DNA of 64,000 bases, taken from the NCBI RefSeq assembly GCF_050589685.1, contig NZ_JBNGOS010000008.1, positions 131,475-195,474 on the forward strand, given 5' to 3'. Below, piece by piece: positions 44,984 to 54,390 of this stretch. Each line of letters opens with the position of its first letter. The first letter of the stretch is position 1. Source of the stretch: Saccharicrinis sp050589685. GTDB taxonomy: Bacteria > Bacteroidota > Bacteroidia > Bacteroidales > Marinilabiliaceae. A program made the translations under genes and the position numbers. Below the pieces are notes generated by a model, which saw only the letters and a list, made by a program, of their open reading frames with translations, made no database searches and had not been told where the DNA came from.

Positions 44984-46984
44984 ATGAAAAGCAAAATAAC
45001 AGTTATTGCCTTAGCGCTGATGATGATCGTCCAGGGGATTGCCTTTGCACAGATTCAGGAACCGGCAAAATGGACAGTGGAATTATCGAAGAAAGATGCT
45101 AAAGTAGGTGATAAAATTGATATTGTTTTTAAGGCCGAGATAGAGAAAACATGGCATACCTATTCAAATGATTTTGATCCTGAGTTAGGGCCTATCTTGA
45201 TTTCTTTTGAGTTTGAAGAAAACGCGTCGTACGAAAGAGTAGGTGACGTGAAACCCATCAACGCAGAAAAGCATTACGATGAGATTTGGGAAGGAGATGT
45301 AAGTTATTTTGAGAATACCGCTGAAATGCGGCAGACCATCATCGTGAAAGAACTACCCCTAAAAGTGGCTGGTACTTTTGAGTTCCAAAGCTGTTCCGAT
45401 GAAACCGGAATGTGTGTGATGGGTGATGATGAGTTTGAATTAAATATTGGGGGAGCAGCATCAGCAGTTGCAGAGGATCAAAAAGAACAAAAGAAGGCTG
45501 TGGTATCAGCTGAAAAAACTGAACTGGAAAAGTCAAAAGAGAAAGATTCTTTATTGACGCTTTTTATTCTTAGTTTCCTAAGTGGATTAGCAGCTATTTT
45601 TACACCTTGCGTGTTTCCAATGATCCCAATGACCGTTAGTTTCTTCATGCATAGTGATGAAAACAAAGCTAAGGCAAAATTTAATGCTTTCTTTTATGGA
45701 TTCTCAATAATTGCCATTTATACGGTTATTGGAACTGTTGTGGCTATTACGTTAGGAGCTAACTTTGCTAACTTTTTAAGTACACACTGGCTACCTAATA
45801 TATTGTTCTTTCTGATCTTTATGATTTTTGCCGCCTCGTTCTTTGGGATGTTTGAAATAACCATGCCTAACTGGATTGTGAACAAGAGTGTTGCCAACGA
45901 AGATAAAGGAGGATTAGGCGGTGCGTTTTTTATGGCATTTACCTTGGTGTTGGTATCCTTCTCATGTACAGGCCCAATTGTAGGCGCTATTTTGGTCGCC
46001 TCAGCAGGCGGCCAGGTATTAATGCCTATTGTTGGTATGTTAGGTTTCTCCATTGCGTTCGCATTGCCATTTACTTTATTCGCCATTTTCCCATCATGGT
46101 TAAGTAATATGCCTAAATCAGGCGGCTGGTTAAATTCGGTTAAAGTGGTGTTAGGTTTTATTGAGGTAGCTTTAGGATTAAAATTCCTTAGTATTGCGGA
46201 CCAAACTTATCACTGGGGTATTTTAGATAGAGAAGTGTATTTGGCCATTTGGATTGTGGTATTTATCCTATTAGGCTTTTATCTATTGGGTAAGCTCAAG
46301 TTTTCGCATGATAGTGATTTGCCGTATATCAGCGTTCCTCGATTAGCTCTGGCCATGGTGAGTTTATCCTTTGTGGTTTATATGATACCGGGAATGTTCG
46401 GAGCTCCGTTAAAAGCGCTTTCCGGTTATATTCCGCCACAAGCAACACACGATTTCGACTTAAACCAGATTATTCGTGATAATGCAGGCGCTGGAGGACA
46501 TGTTTCTGCGGAACCACATACAGCCAAATATTCCGATTTCTTGCACCTGCCACATGGACTAAAAGGATATTTCGATTACGAGGAAGGTATGGCCGCTGCT
46601 AAAAAACAGAATAAACCTGTATTTTTAGATTTTACTGGGCATGGCTGCGTTAACTGTCGCGAAATGGAAGCGAACGTTTGGTCCGACCCTGCTGTATTAC
46701 AGCGTCTGAAAGCAGATTATGTGATTATTGCATTGTATGTTGACGACAAAACTAAATTACCGGAGGATCAGTGGTACACTTCCGAGTATGATGGTAAAGT
46801 AAAAAAGACATTAGGAAAGCAAAATGCAGATTTCCAAATTACGAGGTACGAGGTCAATGCGCAACCATATTATTGCCTTTTAGACCATGAAGGAAATTTA
46901 TTAGTTGATCCCAAAGCCTACGATTTAGATGTAAATGCTTTTGTAAATTTTTTGGATAAAGGAAAAGAAAACTTCAATAAATAA
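44984..46984 (+). CDS. dsbD: Thiol:disulfide interchange protein DsbD
   Basis: A 666-residue inner-membrane protein passing electrons from cytoplasmic thioredoxin to the periplasm. A signal peptide is followed by the N-terminal domain with the SCSDETGMC cysteines (about residues 131-138). Eight membrane segments follow (about 185-455), with the redox cysteines in FTPCVFPMIPMT and SFSCTGPIVG. The C-terminal thioredoxin domain has GCVNCREME (about 553-560). All three redox pairs are present. It forms a block with a secreted thioredoxin and a duplicated N-terminal domain upstream. Confidence 0.95.
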   Translation: MKSKITVIALALMMIVQGIAFAQIQEPAKWTVELSKKDAKVGDKIDIVFKAEIEKTWHTYSNDFDPELGPILISFEFEENASYERVGDVKPINAEKHYDEIWEGDVSYFENTAEMRQTIIVKELPLKVAGTFEFQSCSDETGMCVMGDDEFELNIGGAASAVAEDQKEQKKAVVSAEKTELEKSKEKDSLLTLFILSFLSGLAAIFTPCVFPMIPMTVSFFMHSDENKAKAKFNAFFYGFSIIAIYTVIGTVVAITLGANFANFLSTHWLPNILFFLIFMIFAASFFGMFEITMPNWIVNKSVANEDKGGLGGAFFMAFTLVLVSFSCTGPIVGAILVASAGGQVLMPIVGMLGFSIAFALPFTLFAIFPSWLSNMPKSGGWLNSVKVVLGFIEVALGLKFLSIADQTYHWGILDREVYLAIWIVVFILLGFYLLGKLKFSHDSDLPYISVPRLALAMVSLSFVVYMIPGMFGAPLKALSGYIPPQATHDFDLNQIIRDNAGAGGHVSAEPHTAKYSDFLHLPHGLKGYFDYEEGMAAAKKQNKPVFLDFTGHGCVNCREMEANVWSDPAVLQRLKADYVIIALYVDDKTKLPEDQWYTSEYDGKVKKTLGKQNADFQITRYEVNAQPYYCLLDHEGNLLVDPKAYDLDVNAFVNFLDKGKENFNK

Positions 46985-46993
46985 TAATTTTTT

Positions 46994-47028
46994 GCAGGAC
47001 AAGCTGAAACCTCTTGTCCTGCTTGCTA
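46994..47028 (+). terminator. Hairpin after dsbD, probable terminator
   Basis: GCAGGACAAG pairs with CTTGTCCTGC (46994-47003, 47013-47022) around a nine-base loop. The following T run is poor (TTGCTATAATTT), so efficiency is uncertain. Confidence 0.55.
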
Positions 47029-47299
47029 TAATTTATAATATACCGAATTGGTTTGAAAATATTGGATTGATCTATCACCCATTTTTCAATCACACGTGTC
47101 TTTAAATTGAACCGTTTGTAAATTGTGACAAACATGGTACAAATGGTAATACGCCGATAAACAATTAAGGGTATTAAAAAGTTAACCCGGAATTGGGGTT
47201 TGCCCTGGTGCGAATCGGTTTGCATCCTGTATAAATATATAGGCAATGGGTCTCTTATCTAATTGTCTTATAAATTAAGGAATTATTAAAATTTAAATA

Positions 47300-50116
47300 A
47301 TGAGAAAAGTAACTTTACTATGTTTGGTGGCTTTGCTGCAAAGCGTTAACGTTTCAGTTAAAGCACAAAACACCACGACTGTTCCGCTCGATTCAAGAGT
47401 TAAATACGGTAAACTTTCTAATGGGATGACCTATTACATTATGCATAATGAGGAGCCTAAAGAAAGAGCCAGTTTATATTTTGTCCAAAATGTAGGGGCT
47501 ATTCTCGAAGAGGATTCACAAGACGGATTAGCCCACTTCTTAGAGCATATGGCATTCAACGGTCTGGAACATTTCCCGGGTAAGAACATGCTGAATTATC
47601 TTGAAGCCAACGGGATCAAGTTCGGACGCGATATTAATGCATACACTGCACAGGATGAAACTGTTTATAACCTGAGTAATATCCCTTCTACCAATGAAAA
47701 CCTGTTGGATTCGGCTTTGTTGGTACTTCACGATTGGTCCGGAGGATTGTTATTGGAAGCAGAAGAAATTGAAGCCGAGCGTGGCGTAATTCACGAGGAA
47801 TGGAGAACGCGGCGTAATTCCCGTTTTAGATTAATGAAGCAAAGTTCTCCTTACATGTACAACCATTCGCAATATGCCAAGCGCGATGTGATTGGCTCGT
47901 TGGATATTATCGATAACTTTAAACATCAGGAATTAAAAGATTATTACGACAAGTGGTACCGTCCCGATTTGCAGGCTGTGGTAGTGGTTGGAGATGTGGA
48001 TGCCGATAAGGTTGAGCAGAAAGTGAAGGATCTTTTCTCAAAGATTCCTGCCAAAAAAAATGCTGCTGAACGTAAATACTATCCTATAGAAGATTCTAAG
48101 GAGTTAGGTTTTGTTGTTGCTAAAGACAAGGAAGCGCAAGGTGTAAATATGTACTGGATCTTCCGTAAAGACCCTGTTACCGTCAAAGATGAGTCGCATA
48201 TGCGAAAGGAATTAGCCCATAGTATGTTTAACTCTATGCTTAATAACCGTATGGGTGAGTTAACACGTAAGCCCGATTGCCCGGCATTAAGCATGAGTGT
48301 CGGTAATTTCTCTTTGGCGCGAACAAAGGAAGCTTCGTACATAGGTATTAGCCCTAAAGAGAACAAGGAAAAAGAAGCGTTTGCCCTTGTGATGACAGAA
48401 TTGGAAAGGGCACGGAGGTTCGGTTTTAACGAATCCGAGCTGGAGCGTGTAAAAACCCAATTATTGCGCAGTTACGAGTCGTATAAGGATGAATACGAAA
48501 AAGTGGACAATGAGACCTGGGCAAAGCAATTGGGAGATTATTTCCTTGAAGCGGCTCCGTTTCCATCATTGGATTGGGAAATGGGTTTTGCTCAAAAAAC
48601 AATTCCAGCTATTACATTAAAGGAGGTATACGCAACATTTGCCGATTTTCAGAATATGAATAACAGTGTAATTTCTATTTCTGGTCCTGACAAGGAATCT
48701 ATTGTGTATCCTACCAAAGAAGAATTGTTGTCGGAACTGAAGACGGTGATGCAATCGGAGTTAACTGCTTACGAGGACGATGCAGACTCAAGCCCTCTGG
48801 TTGCAGAAGAATTAGAGGAGAAAAACATAGTTAGTGAGTCGGTAATTTCAGGTACGGATGCCAAACAAACCAAACAATATACGCTTGAAAACGGTGCGAA
48901 GGTGGTTATTTTACCTACTGCGCTAAGTAAAGACGAGATACTTTTTAGCGCTTATAGCTTTGGTGGAATGTCGGTATTAGGGAAAGATCAATTGGAGTCT
49001 GCAAACATTGCGACTGGTGTGGCAAGTATGTCAGGGGTAGGCGAATTCGATGCTGTCCGGTTAAAAAAGAAGTTGACAGGTAAGGTGGCGGGTGTTAAAG
49101 CCTCAATTGGAACCAACACTGAAGGTTTCAGTGGTTCGGCTTCTCCAAAGGATTTTGAGACTATGTTGCAACTGTTATACTTAAAGTTCGAGAAGCCTCG
49201 TTTCGAAAAAGAATCATTTGAAACAATGGTAGGTTCGATGAAGAATCAATTGGCGTATATAAAAACAGACAATAGCAAAGCTTTTAAAGATACCATTGGT
49301 GTGATTGCGAGCAATTACCATCCTCGTCATATTTTATTTGGCGAAGAGTTTGTAAACAATGTGGATTATGACAAAGCCGTTGCCGTTTATAAAGACCGTT
49401 TTCAGGATGCCAGCGACTTTACCTTCATCTTTGTAGGTAATATTGACCTGGACAAAGATTTGGCACTGATAAAAAAATATATAGGTAACCTTTCCTCCAC
49501 AAATCGCACCGAAAACTGGGTAGACCATAACATAAAACCGGCGAAAGGAGCCACTTTTAGGGAGGTAAAAAGGGAAATGGAGGTGCCCAAGGCAACCGTT
49601 TATTTTTCTATGTATAATGATGTGAAGTATAACTTTAACACAAGAACTTACGTAAGAGTAATTGCCGAGTTGTTGAGCAAGAGATACCTGGAAACAATTC
49701 GAGAGGAAGAAGGAGGAAGTTACGGTGTCAGTGTTCGTCCATCCATTTCAAAGCGAAACTACGAGCACGCCACCATCACTATGAATTTCGATTGTGATCC
49801 GGAAAAGCGTGAAAAGTTGACCAGGATAATGAAGGATGAGATCACTAACATGGTTAAAAACGGTATTAAAATAGACGACTTAAACGAGATTAAAAAGAAC
49901 TATATAAAAAGTCGCGAAGAGTCGGTGGAACAAAATAGTTTCTGGTTAAGTGTTATTCAGGGTTCATTAATGAACGAAGAGCCAATAACCGACACGGAAG
50001 GATTTAACAAGATGGTAAACGATATTACAGCTAAACGTGTTCAAAAGTTCGCTAAAAAGCTGTTTAAGGGATATGATTCTGTTGAAGCGGCAATGCTGCC
50101 CGTTTCAGCGAACTAA
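47300..50116 (+). CDS. M16-family (pitrilysin-like) zinc protease
   Basis: A 938-residue periplasmic or secreted protease. A signal peptide (about residues 1-22, ending VKAQ) precedes two M16 halves. The inverted zinc motif HFLEHMAFNG (HxxEH, residues about 78-82) and the distal glutamate in EAERGVIHEEW are in the N-terminal half. The C-terminal half (from about 515) lacks HxxEH and contains the M16 R/Y-type region EEGGSYGVSVRPS. The two halves form a closing chamber that cuts short unfolded peptides. It stands alone with a terminator after it. Confidence 0.93.
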   Translation: MRKVTLLCLVALLQSVNVSVKAQNTTTVPLDSRVKYGKLSNGMTYYIMHNEEPKERASLYFVQNVGAILEEDSQDGLAHFLEHMAFNGLEHFPGKNMLNYLEANGIKFGRDINAYTAQDETVYNLSNIPSTNENLLDSALLVLHDWSGGLLLEAEEIEAERGVIHEEWRTRRNSRFRLMKQSSPYMYNHSQYAKRDVIGSLDIIDNFKHQELKDYYDKWYRPDLQAVVVVGDVDADKVEQKVKDLFSKIPAKKNAAERKYYPIEDSKELGFVVAKDKEAQGVNMYWIFRKDPVTVKDESHMRKELAHSMFNSMLNNRMGELTRKPDCPALSMSVGNFSLARTKEASYIGISPKENKEKEAFALVMTELERARRFGFNESELERVKTQLLRSYESYKDEYEKVDNETWAKQLGDYFLEAAPFPSLDWEMGFAQKTIPAITLKEVYATFADFQNMNNSVISISGPDKESIVYPTKEELLSELKTVMQSELTAYEDDADSSPLVAEELEEKNIVSESVISGTDAKQTKQYTLENGAKVVILPTALSKDEILFSAYSFGGMSVLGKDQLESANIATGVASMSGVGEFDAVRLKKKLTGKVAGVKASIGTNTEGFSGSASPKDFETMLQLLYLKFEKPRFEKESFETMVGSMKNQLAYIKTDNSKAFKDTIGVIASNYHPRHILFGEEFVNNVDYDKAVAVYKDRFQDASDFTFIFVGNIDLDKDLALIKKYIGNLSSTNRTENWVDHNIKPAKGATFREVKREMEVPKATVYFSMYNDVKYNFNTRTYVRVIAELLSKRYLETIREEEGGSYGVSVRPSISKRNYEHATITMNFDCDPEKREKLTRIMKDEITNMVKNGIKIDDLNEIKKNYIKSREESVEQNSFWLSVIQGSLMNEEPITDTEGFNKMVNDITAKRVQKFAKKLFKGYDSVEAAMLPVSAN

Positions 50117-50180
50117 TGCCTGGTTAGAATATTGATGAAGGTTTACCTTTATTAATTGTGTATTTATTAATTTGACAAAA

Positions 50181-50212
50181 AAATCCCCGGCAAACGTGTC
50201 GGGGATTTTTTT
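50181..50212 (+). terminator. Terminator of the M16 protease gene
   Basis: AAATCCCCG (50181-50189) pairs with CGGGGATTT (50200-50208) around a ten-base loop, then a T run. Confidence 0.9.
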
Positions 50213-50245
50213 ATTGGAACAGGAACGGTCTGTATAAGCATGCTT

Positions 50246-50370
50246 TAACCCGGATTAGGTAGTAGAGATTCGTAATGAGTAATCCAATAGTACAAAACAA
50301 GGAGTTGCTGAAACGAAACATGGCAGAGCTCCGGTATATTGAAACAACTCAGTGAAACGGCTTGTTTTGA
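50246..50370 (+). repeat. Interspersed repeat, module 1 (copy B)
   Basis: Aligns with 15177-15310 over shared blocks AACCCGGAT, AGAG, GTAATGAGTA, CTGAAACGA, CGGT, TTGAA, AGTGAAACG and CTTGTTTTGAA, with short gaps. It is non-coding. Module 2 does not follow here; the sequence after 50370 is unrelated or too diverged. Confidence 0.75.
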
Positions 50371-50637
50371 ATTGGGAGCCCTCAATCTTTGACTAAGGCT
50401 GTTAGGTTTAATAATTGCACTGCCCTGTTTGCACATAAACAAAAAAAATGGCTGCTAACTTTAAAATGCACAACTATAACTTTGAATTTGGTATTTATTT
50501 TCTTTTTTATTTGATACATGGAGGATTAGATGCCCAATAACGCTTTAGTTCAATATAATATCACAATTCAATAATATATTGTTATGGATGCTTAACAGGT
50601 TTTTTCTTAATTTGCAGGTTCTAAACAAAAAACCATT
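50371..50637. other. Leader region of manA without a recognisable gene
   Basis: About 270 AT-rich bases before manA. A TTAATTTG sequence near 50608-50615 is close to the -7 consensus. No gene or strong hairpin is seen. Confidence 0.4.
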
Positions 50638-51621
50638 ATGAACGCAAAATTGTATCCTATCAAGTTTACACCAATACTTAAAGATAAAATTTGGGGTGGC
50701 GGTAAGCTAAAATCTGTATTAAATAAAAAAAGCGAGCTGGACAACCTGGGCGAATCTTGGGAACTTTCAGGGGTGGAAGGTGATGTTTCCCAAATTTCGA
50801 ACGGTTTTTTAGCCGGGAACAACCTTCAGGAAATTATAGAGATCTACATGGCAGATATCGTTGGAGAACATGTGTACAGCAAGTTTGGCAATGAATTTCC
50901 GCTGTTGTTTAAGTTTATCGATGCCAACGACAATTTGTCGATTCAGGTGCATCCTGACGATGTGCTTTCGAAAGAACGACATAACGCATTCGGAAAAACC
51001 GAGATGTGGTATGTGTTGCAAGCGGAGCCCAAAAGTCAGCTGGTTTCCGGTTTTGTAAATGAATCCAGCAAGGAAGAATACCTCGAAGCTTTAAATGGCG
51101 GTAAGCTGATGACCTTGTTAAAATCGCACGAAGTGGACGAAGGTGATACCTTTTTTATCCCTGCCGGCGATGTGCATGCCATTGGAGCAGGTGTGCTGTT
51201 AGCCGAGATTCAACAAACATCGGACGTTACTTACCGTATTTACGATTACGACCGCAAGGACAGCTCCGGTAATACCCGGGAATTGCATACGGACTTGGCG
51301 TTGGATGCTATTGATTACAAAGATACGAACGAAAAAGTTGCGTACGATCTTAAAAGCAACGAAGCGGTAAACCTGGCAGCTTGTCAGTATTTTGTTACTA
51401 ACATCCTAAATATTAATGAAGCTTTTGAAAGAGATATTTACCTGTTGAACTCCTTTGTGGTTTATATGTGTGTGGGTGGAAGTGCAAAAATTATTTGTGC
51501 TAACGGTGAAGAGGAGACCATAACAAAAGGAGAAACGGTTTTAATTCCGGCGGCAATTGATAATGTAATCATTGAACCTGATGGGGAAGCAAAACTACTC
51601 GAAGTTTATATAAAAGAATAA
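50638..51621 (+). CDS. manA: Mannose-6-phosphate isomerase, class I
   Basis: A 327-residue zinc-dependent isomerase between fructose 6-phosphate and mannose 6-phosphate, feeding GDP-mannose and glycan synthesis. Zinc ligands are visible in SIQVHPDD and in GKTEMWYVL, with the conserved IPAGDVHAIGAGVLLAEIQQTSD cupin segment; TPILKDKIWGG is the family N-terminus. The length is typical of the short Bacillus-like class. It is a single gene closed by a long hairpin. Confidence 0.93.
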   Translation: MNAKLYPIKFTPILKDKIWGGGKLKSVLNKKSELDNLGESWELSGVEGDVSQISNGFLAGNNLQEIIEIYMADIVGEHVYSKFGNEFPLLFKFIDANDNLSIQVHPDDVLSKERHNAFGKTEMWYVLQAEPKSQLVSGFVNESSKEEYLEALNGGKLMTLLKSHEVDEGDTFFIPAGDVHAIGAGVLLAEIQQTSDVTYRIYDYDRKDSSGNTRELHTDLALDAIDYKDTNEKVAYDLKSNEAVNLAACQYFVTNILNINEAFERDIYLLNSFVVYMCVGGSAKIICANGEEETITKGETVLIPAAIDNVIIEPDGEAKLLEVYIKE

Positions 51622-51664
51622 TATAGGCCTATCTCAAGATAGATAGCAATCACAATTCTTATAG

Positions 51665-51704
51665 AAAAACACAAAATGTTATATATTTAACATTTTGTGT
51701 TTTT
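51665..51704. terminator. Bidirectional terminator between manA and lysC
   Basis: A perfect 17-base stem, from AAAAACACAAAATGTTA to its inverse, around a six-base loop. It has T runs in both orientations. Confidence 0.85.
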
Positions 51705-51749
51705 CTTGTTTTAAACGCGTATTTCTATCAATTAATAAAAAGTTTCTTC

Positions 51750-51757
51750 TAATTTTG
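51750..51757 (+). promoter_or_regulatory. -7 promoter element of lysC-lysA
   Basis: TAATTTTG matches TAnnTTTG. It lies downstream of the manA terminator and 98 bases before the lysC start. No clear -33 is seen. Confidence 0.45.
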
Positions 51758-51807
51758 CACCTGTAAACTAGACGCATAGATTGGCATTTAAAAATGTCAC
51801 TTATCTC

Positions 51808-51827
51808 CCTGTCTGCCGACAGGCAGG
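51808..51827. repeat. CTGCC-type palindrome in the lysC leader
   Basis: CCTGTC and GACAGG face each other across TGCC, and a second CAGG extends the symmetry. Related CTGCC/GGCAG palindromes occur at 55966 and 58098. It would form a hairpin in the lysC leader. Confidence 0.5.
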
Positions 51828-51855
51828 TTATCTAATAGTCTCTTATCTTGTTAAG

Positions 51856-53166
51856 ATGAAAGTATTGAAATTTGGCGGAACCTCGGTAGGTTCAGCTGCA
51901 CGTATGAAAGAAGTAGCCGACTTGGTTTGCAACGGAGAGCAAAAAATTGTTGTTCTATCCGCCATGTCTGGAACCACCAACATATTGGTGGAGATCACCA
52001 ATTACCTGTACAAGAAAAACAACGAAGGCGCCAATGAGTTAATCAACAGCCTGGAGGAAAAATATTATGCCGAAGTGGAAGATCTTTATGCAACGGATGA
52101 GTTCAAACAAAAAGGCAAAGAACTCATCGAGTTTCATTTCGATTATATTAAGTCGTTCACAATAGATATGTTTACGGCTTTTGAAGAAAAGGCCATTTTG
52201 GCGCAAGGGGAGCTGATTTCAACTGCTATGTTCCAGTATTATCTGGAGGAAAAAGGAGAGAGCTCAATGTTGTTGGCCGCCCTGGATTTTATGCGTATCG
52301 ACAAGCAGAACGAACCGGATAAGGTTTATATCAAAGAGAACTGCGCAAAGGTTTTAAAGAAAAATCCAGGAAAAGAGATATATGTTACGCAAGGTTATAT
52401 TTGTCGAAATGCTTTTGGTGAGATAGATAACCTTCAGCGCGGAGGAAGCGATTATACCGCCAGTTTGATTGGTGCCGCAATTTCAGCCGAAGAAATACAA
52501 ATTTGGACGGATATTGATGGCATGCACAATAACGACCCCCGTTTTGTGGAGAATACGCATTCCATTGCTAACCTATCCTTTGATGAGGCTGCCGAGCTGG
52601 CCTATTTTGGAGCCAAGATACTTCACCCTACCAGTGTTTTGCCCGCTAAGCTAAGCAATATCCCGGTAAGGTTACTGAATACCATGGCACCTGAAGCACC
52701 TGGGACTTTGATCTCCTCAAAACTTGAGAAGGACAGGATTACGGCTGTAGCGGCTAAGGATAATATAACGGCCATTAAAATTAAGTCGGGACGAATGTTG
52801 TTGGCATATGGTTTCTTACGCAAGGTGTTTGAAATATTTGAGACCTACAAAACACCTATCGATATGATTACCACTTCGGAAGTAGGTGTATCGGTTACCA
52901 TCGACGACAATAAGCATTTGGAAGATGTAGTGGACGACCTGAAGAAGTTTGGTACCGTAGAGGTGGATACCAATCAGGTAATTGTTTGTGTGGTAGGTGA
53001 TTTGGTAGCCGATACAGTTGGTTATGCCGACAAAATATTCGGTGCGTTAAAAGGAATTCCGATCCGCATGATTTCGTATGGTGGGAGTAACCACAATGTA
53101 TCTATCCTAATTAACGAGAATTATAAAAAAGAGGCATTAAACGCCTTGAGTGATAACCTGTTTTAA
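51856..53166 (+). CDS. lysC: Aspartate kinase, monofunctional
   Basis: A 436-residue enzyme for the first step of the aspartate pathway. The kinase domain begins MKVLKFGGTSVGSA and includes QRGGSDYTASLIGAAI and WTDIDGMHNNDPR. Two ACT domains fill the C-terminal part (about residues 300-436; DMITTSEVGVSVTID), where amino acids act as feedback inhibitors, probably lysine here. I start at ATG 51856; the 25 codons upstream run through the palindrome and are not family-like. lysA follows after 13 bases, so the pair serves diaminopimelate and lysine synthesis. Confidence 0.95.
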   Translation: MKVLKFGGTSVGSAARMKEVADLVCNGEQKIVVLSAMSGTTNILVEITNYLYKKNNEGANELINSLEEKYYAEVEDLYATDEFKQKGKELIEFHFDYIKSFTIDMFTAFEEKAILAQGELISTAMFQYYLEEKGESSMLLAALDFMRIDKQNEPDKVYIKENCAKVLKKNPGKEIYVTQGYICRNAFGEIDNLQRGGSDYTASLIGAAISAEEIQIWTDIDGMHNNDPRFVENTHSIANLSFDEAAELAYFGAKILHPTSVLPAKLSNIPVRLLNTMAPEAPGTLISSKLEKDRITAVAAKDNITAIKIKSGRMLLAYGFLRKVFEIFETYKTPIDMITTSEVGVSVTIDDNKHLEDVVDDLKKFGTVEVDTNQVIVCVVGDLVADTVGYADKIFGALKGIPIRMISYGGSNHNVSILINENYKKEALNALSDNLF

Positions 53167-53179
53167 TCAGATTGTGCAA

Positions 53180-54334
53180 ATGAACAATCCATTTCCAATT
53201 CAGAAACTAAATGAGGTGGAAACACCTTTTTATTATTATAACATGCAATTGTTGGATGACACCCTTGAGGTTATCAAGCAAGAGGCCGACAAGTATGGTT
53301 ATCATGTTCATTATGCGGTGAAGGCCAATGCCAATAAACGAATTTTGGAACGGATCAACTCCTTTGGTTTTGGGGCAGATTGTGTGAGCGGTAACGAGGT
53401 GTCTGCCTCATTGGCTGCAGGTTTCCCTAACGATAAAGTTGTTTTTGCAGGTGTTGGCAAAGCCGACAAGGAGATTATTACCGGCCTGGAACACAATATT
53501 GGTTGTTTCAACGTAGAGTCGATTCCTGAGCTGGAGATCATCAACGAAATAGCCGGGCGAATGGGTAAAACCGCCAAGATAGCTCTTCGTATCAACCCTA
53601 ACGTTCAGGCCAACACGCATAAATACATTACCACAGGACTAGAGGAAAATAAGTTCGGTATTTACATCTGGGATCTCGAAAAGGTGTTGGATAAGGTAAC
53701 GGAACTAAAAAATGTTGAATTTGTGGGGATTCACTTTCACATTGGCTCCCAAATTAACGATTTAGATTCCTTCAAGCAGCTTTGCACAAGGGTAAACGAA
53801 TTACAGGAGCTTTTCGTGAAACGCAGAAATATTCCCAGGATAGTTAACGTTGGTGGTGGACTGGGTATCGATTATGAGTACCCGGACGAAAACCCGATGC
53901 CCGATTTCAAGACGTTCTTTAAAATTTTTGATGACTTTTTGGAATTGAAAGAAGGGCAGGAGGTGCATTTCGAACTGGGGCGTTCGGTGGTTTGTCAGTG
54001 CGGAACCTTGATGAGCAAGGTTTTGTATGTAAAAGAAGGTGTTCACACCCAATTTGCCATTGTGGACGCTGGAATGAGCGATTTGATACGTCCGGCCTTG
54101 TACCAGGCCTATCATAAAATCGAAAACCTGACTTCCACAAAAGAAGAAAACAAATATGATGTGGTGGGGCCTATCTGCGAATCATCCGATTGTTTTGGAA
54201 AGGCAGTGACACTCCCTCAAACCGGCAGAGGTGATCTGATAGCCATCCGCTCTGCTGGCGCTTACGGTGAGGTTATGGCCAACCAATATAATTTGAGGGA
54301 ATTACCTAAAGCGGTATATTCCGATTTGATTTAA
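53180..54334 (+). CDS. lysA: Diaminopimelate decarboxylase
   Basis: A 384-residue PLP enzyme making L-lysine from meso-diaminopimelate. The PLP lysine is in HYAVKANAN. GIHFHIGSQI, NVGGGLGIDY, the CESSDCF motif (active cysteine) and RSAGAYG near the C-terminus are all present. ATG 53180 follows the lysC stop by 13 bases; a longer frame would overlap lysC. It is co-transcribed with lysC. Confidence 0.95.
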   Translation: MNNPFPIQKLNEVETPFYYYNMQLLDDTLEVIKQEADKYGYHVHYAVKANANKRILERINSFGFGADCVSGNEVSASLAAGFPNDKVVFAGVGKADKEIITGLEHNIGCFNVESIPELEIINEIAGRMGKTAKIALRINPNVQANTHKYITTGLEENKFGIYIWDLEKVLDKVTELKNVEFVGIHFHIGSQINDLDSFKQLCTRVNELQELFVKRRNIPRIVNVGGGLGIDYEYPDENPMPDFKTFFKIFDDFLELKEGQEVHFELGRSVVCQCGTLMSKVLYVKEGVHTQFAIVDAGMSDLIRPALYQAYHKIENLTSTKEENKYDVVGPICESSDCFGKAVTLPQTGRGDLIAIRSAGAYGEVMANQYNLRELPKAVYSDLI

Positions 54335-54359
54335 ATAATAAATTCTTTTCTTAGCTTTG
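54325..54359 (+). promoter_or_regulatory. Promoter of pyrH
   Basis: TTTG (54325-54328) and TAGCTTTG (54352-54359) are 23 bases apart, slightly more than usual. The -7 element lies 31 bases before the ATG; the -33 overlaps the end of lysA. Confidence 0.5.
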
Positions 54360-54390
54360 TGCCATTCAAAACTTTAGAAGATTCAAAACG

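Noticed and set aside
46974..47246. A 90-codon minus-strand frame after dsbD
   Set aside because: It covers the dsbD terminator hairpin and the likely M16 promoter region, with no recognisable protein features.
51750..51855. Lysine riboswitch upstream of lysC
   Set aside because: The leader is only about 90 bases, too short for an L box, and shows just a simple palindrome.
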